Shown: in pieces, positions 60,928 to 64,000 of the stretch | How positions within the stretch are numbered: the stretch's first letter is position 1 | Layout: the number at the start of each line of letters is the position of its first letter | Origin: Collybiopsis luxurians FD-317 M1 | Taxonomy: Eukaryota; Basidiomycota; Agaricomycetes; Agaricales; Omphalotaceae | Length of the DNA: 64,000 nucleotides | Reading direction: 5' to 3' | Assembly: GCA_000827265.1 (NCBI GenBank) | Contig: KN834752.1 | Location: forward strand, 1,168,948 to 1,232,947 | The notes under the pieces: generated by a model | What the model saw: only the letters and a program-made list of their open reading frames with translations | Told to the model about the DNA's origin: nothing | Database searches by the model: none | Position numbers and translations under genes: made by a program

Positions 60928-61428
60928 CCATACATCATTTCAAAGAAGTACGCTTGCTCAATGTAACACTAGAATGAAATATTGTTATTGGATAATTATA
61001 AGCATGGCTATTGTCCACCATGGATATTTGTTGCTCCAGCTCTTGTCCGTAACCGTATGGCATCTCCGGATCCGCGTAGAAGGCGATCAAAGCTTTAAAT
61101 CTATAATTGCAACCGTGCGATTCTCAGAGTCAGAGATTCAGGAGCGTAACGTTGCTATTTTATATTAGAAAGGCCATCGTTCATCAAATAAACAAATAGA
61201 AATCCAAATTATATACTAGGAGATACTGTGGGTCACTCCCCAGATTATCCAAAGAAAACTTTCCAGGCTGGAATCAGGAAGTGATTCGCAAGTACTACAC
61301 AGCAAGCAAGGGGAAAAAGAGGGGTGGAAATAGGCAGAATAAGCGTAGAAGTAATCAGTTCCGTGGATTAGGGATGAGAAATTACAAGAGATGAAAGAAC
61401 CAGCTTCGCCTCGACAAAGTCCGCCGAA
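60928..61428. other. Convergent 3' region
   Basis: 3' ends of the ligase (plus) and kinase (minus) genes. AT-rich, no coding signal. Confidence 0.5.
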
Positions 61429-63490
<2,062 letters not shown>

Positions 63491-64000
63491 TAATAAATTT
63501 GTACGGTCCCGAGTCGAGGTAGTATGGAGAAATCAAAGCCAAGAATCCCGTTCGCTTGTCTTGCGAGTCGGCTAAATTAATTGTTCGGATTCGACTTCGG
63601 TTGAATGGAATGAAGTGGTGGAGAGTCGGATTAAAGGTATTAAAGGGATACGGAAGGTCGGTAAAAGGGGATATAGAAGGTCAGGAAGCAGATAAAAAGG
63701 CGAGAAGGCTTTCCGGTTGGTCGTCTCTTTCGAAAGCGATGAGGTCGGCTCCCTGCTCACCGGCGGACGGAAAATAACCTCCACAAGCTCTGATATACGC
63801 TGAGGTTGAGATATTGCCGAGTTTCAAGTCGACCGATATGAACCACCAGCCGAGTCCGAAATGAAGCAGTAAACAAGAAAGGTGGTCTAAATAGACGCCC
63901 AGTACCTGACTTGAATGCAGCGCAACCGTCAAACTCTTTGCCATCAACTACATTTTCTTCGCTGCTTTTGATCAGGGTTTGCTAATAATTACGAACCTAG
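63491..64000. other. Intergenic to window edge
   Basis: The upstream region of the kinase gene. A minus-strand frame at 63947-63681 has no family resemblance. No gene supported. Confidence 0.45.

Overview
The window looks like nuclear DNA of a filamentous basidiomycete, most likely an Agaricomycete. Genes are dense and carry many short introns (about 45-65 bp, GT-AG). A cellulose-binding CBM1 tail sits on a plant-cell-wall enzyme, one membrane protein belongs to a type I associate with Agaricomycetes, and one gene has the architecture of the endosomal mRNA carrier Rrm4. I saw no bacterial-type operons, CRISPR array, rRNA or convincing tRNA. Species cannot be named from sequence alone.

Layout, left to right. 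1-6.7 kb: a Zn2Cys6 regulator (minus, cut by the left edge) divergent from a large bHLH regulator (plus). 7.1-8.6 kb: a secreted GH62 arabinofuranosidase with CBM1. 9.1-10.0 kb: a decayed Cys-rich reading frame. 10.8-11.7 kb: a small secreted protein. 13.4-15.8 kb: glutamine:fructose-6-phosphate amidotransferase. 16.1-17.4 kb: a coiled-coil protein. 17.7-19.2 kb: a TENA/THI-4 family gene and mitochondrial ribosomal protein mL59, head to head with 11 bp between start codons. 19.4-21.4 kb: an NmrA-type reductase and a small hydrophilic protein. 21.6-24.4 kb: the Rrm4-like gene. 25.5-26.8 kb: an MDR oxidoreductase. 27.0-28.2 kb: the mRNA export adaptor Yra1/Aly. 28.7-31.4 kb: actin-interacting protein 1.

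31.4-41.8 kb is poorer in genes: an MFS permease of the allantoate type, two diverged direct copies of a roughly 450-bp segment, a foldback element with telomere-like repeats and stacked hairpins, and a multi-pass membrane protein gene whose 3' end I cannot resolve. 41.8-43.2 kb: Mad3 (spindle checkpoint). The rest is again dense: a secreted peptide gene, a membrane GNAT acetyltransferase, a serine-rich nuclear-type protein, an old yellow enzyme, dihydroxyacetone kinase, a GH3 beta-xylosidase, DJ-1, an ABHD11-type hydrolase (divergent from DJ-1), phosphopantothenate-cysteine ligase and a CaMK-type kinase.

The genes are mostly unrelated housekeeping loci. GH62 (7 kb) and GH3 (54 kb) could act together on arabinoxylan, removing arabinose and then xylose, but they are far apart and not a cluster. 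The most unusual DNA is the 37.7-41.8 kb interval.
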